In this document: in pieces, positions 63,198 through 64,000 of the stretch | Position numbering within the stretch: position 1 is the first letter of the stretch | Layout: each line of letters starts with the position of its first letter | Assembly (NCBI GenBank): GCA_050013075.1 | Contig: JBEKFZ010000010.1 | Coordinates: forward strand, 1 to 64,000 | Direction: 5' to 3' | Length of the DNA stretch: 64,000 nt | Source of the DNA: JBEKIK01 sp050013075 | Lineage (GTDB): Bacteria > Planctomycetota > Planctomycetia > Pirellulales > Thermoguttaceae | Notes under the pieces: model-generated | What the model was told of the DNA's origin: nothing | What the model saw: the letters and a program-made list of their open reading frames with translations, nothing else | The model's database searches: none | Position numbers and translations under genes: made by a program

Positions 63198-63215
63198 CCC
63201 GGAGCTTGCTCCGGG
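63198..63215. repeat. CCCGGAGC TT GCTCCGGG palindrome
   Basis: Perfect 8-bp arms with a TT centre, 31 bases after the UVR-motif gene. It shares the GC-TT-GC tip with the hairpins at 26275 and with the GCGAAACCGC family. A likely terminator or stabiliser. Confidence 0.55.
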
Positions 63216-63250
63216 TGCATTTGCCACAATTAAAAATGTTTGATGCTACA

Positions 63251-63700
63251 TTATTTACTATCGGAGAAAAACAAATCGATCATCTGTTCGCCGCCGTGAT
63301 CGGGATTGCCCATAAGCCGTTGCCCGACGGGATCAACCACGAAATCCAATGATTCCAGCGGAATCTGGCCGATCAGCACCGGACATTCGTCGGCAACCTC
63401 CACTACTTCGCTCAGGCAATCCCTTCCTTGCACAGTCAATCGAACAGCTTCGTAGATGCCGAATGAAACGATTCCCGTTGGGGTGCGAGCAGTTCGAGAG
63501 CGGTGTTGCCGCAATCCTAGTTGCTGAACCAGTTTTCGCGGAAGTGAAAGGAATGTGGCGTCGGTATCGACCAAGGCTTCGGAAATTTCAGCCGCGCGAA
63601 CATTCTCTTTTGGAATACTGCCTCGCTGAGCATCATAAATGTCTTGCAGGTTCTCTATTAGCGCGGAAACAACAACTTTTCCCATTGCGGTGGTCTCCAT
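63251..63700 (-). CDS. retroviral-type aspartic protease-like protein with an altered active site
   Basis: A 149-aa single-domain protein. The catalytic loop of such proteases is normally D-T/S-G; here it reads ALVDTDATFLSLP (about residue 45), so glycine is replaced by aspartate. Surrounding strands (KLVQQLGLRQHRS, CPVLIGQIPLESLDFVVDPV) fit the fold. These small proteins dimerise and cut peptides. The D-T-D change suggests a lost or changed activity. The start is set at 63700, with GAGGAG 7 bases upstream. Confidence 0.7.
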   Translation of the reverse strand: METTAMGKVVVSALIENLQDIYDAQRGSIPKENVRAAEISEALVDTDATFLSLPRKLVQQLGLRQHRSRTARTPTGIVSFGIYEAVRLTVQGRDCLSEVVEVADECPVLIGQIPLESLDFVVDPVGQRLMGNPDHGGEQMIDLFFSDSK

Positions 63701-63857
63701 TGCATCACTCCTCATTAAATTCATGTATACCTTTTAAGTTTATCAAATTATACCCCAATAGTCAATTTACGTGTATGACCAATAATCCTATATAATGATT
63801 GGGGCGACGGTTCAATGTCGGCCCAGCAAAATGAACGAATACGAGGCAAGAAATCCA

Positions 63858-64000
63858 TCATCGCGGCAGGCGGGTCACTACGCTCGCGGTCAGCGGTTCG
63901 CCGCGGAGTTCGTTCAGGTGCTCCAAGAGAATCCGCCGCACTTCGAGCACGGCCAGCGGATGGGTGTGGACCGTGGAATGATCGGCGGGCACGACGATCT
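63858..64000 (-). CDS. C-terminal end of an unidentified gene
   Basis: The minus strand is open from the window edge to a stop at 63858-63860, 46 codons. It reads IVVPADHSTVHTHPLAVLEV, then RRILLEHLNELRGEPLTASV and VTRLPR. The segment is mixed helix and strand and I do not recognise the family. The gene continues outside the window. Its end is about 130 bases from the start of the protease-like gene on the same strand. Confidence 0.5.
   Translation of the reverse strand, partial: IVVPADHSTVHTHPLAVLEVRRILLEHLNELRGEPLTASVVTRLPR

Overview
The window looks like chromosomal DNA of a planctomycete. This is inferred from gene content, not from a marker gene. It carries lipopolysaccharide genes (kdsD, kdsC, an LptC/OstA-like protein) and an RND pump, so the cell has an outer membrane. 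It also carries families common in Planctomycetota: DUF1080, a PEP-CTERM glycoside hydrolase with autotransporter-type beta repeats, secreted HEAT-repeat and glycine-zipper proteins, and Cys-rich outer-membrane barrels. Genes are moderately GC-rich and are separated by AT-rich spacers full of small palindromes. No CRISPR array, rRNA, complete insertion sequence or prophage was seen.

Layout. 0-9.5 kb: a sigma-factor start, a small lipoprotein, a structured-RNA candidate, a polysaccharide-export protein, carB, a UvrD-type helicase-nuclease, and the stump of a HEPN/MNT module. 9.1-9.44 kb: a strong candidate for an independent small RNA with its own promoter and terminator. 9.5-18 kb (minus strand): glgC, then the envelope cluster kdsD-kdsC-lptC-like-hpt-glycosyltransferase. 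18.4-27.5 kb: fba, an outer-membrane barrel, a metallo-beta-lactamase-fold hydrolase, a sugar isomerase, a rearranged toxin-antitoxin-like pair, an orphan AT-rich gene, tmRNA and a PAS histidine kinase. 27.5-32.5 kb (minus strand): wecB, an epimerase, a large ankyrin protein and a DUF1080 protein with almost no gaps. 33-37.6 kb: rpiB, tRNA-Leu, a PIN toxin-antitoxin pair, rpmG, recJ and pcm. 37.6-45 kb: two secreted glycoside hydrolases (one truncated), a HEAT-repeat protein and an unknown secreted protein. 45.2-57.6 kb: pfkA and an AI-2E transporter, an RND efflux pair, secreted proteins and a broken barrel gene beside a MITE-like element. 57.7-64 kb: recQ, ftsH, a UVR-motif protein, an aspartic-protease-like protein and an unidentified gene end.

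How the genes work together. The kds/lpt cluster, wecB with its epimerase, the export protein and the glycosyltransferase point to LPS and surface-polysaccharide production. glgC, fba, pfkA and rpiB are central carbon metabolism. recJ, recQ and the helicase-nuclease are DNA repair or defence. tmRNA, FtsH and Pcm are quality control.

The most unusual material is non-coding or broken: two structured RNA candidates, several families of palindromic elements, a toxin gene whose start was duplicated, a HEPN toxin cut to about 33 codons, and an outer-membrane gene reduced to its last 60 codons. I did not find one clear, complete new system. The best leads are the 9.15-9.44 kb RNA, the 0.64-0.88 kb RNA flanked by repeat arms, and the paired paralogous secreted proteins.
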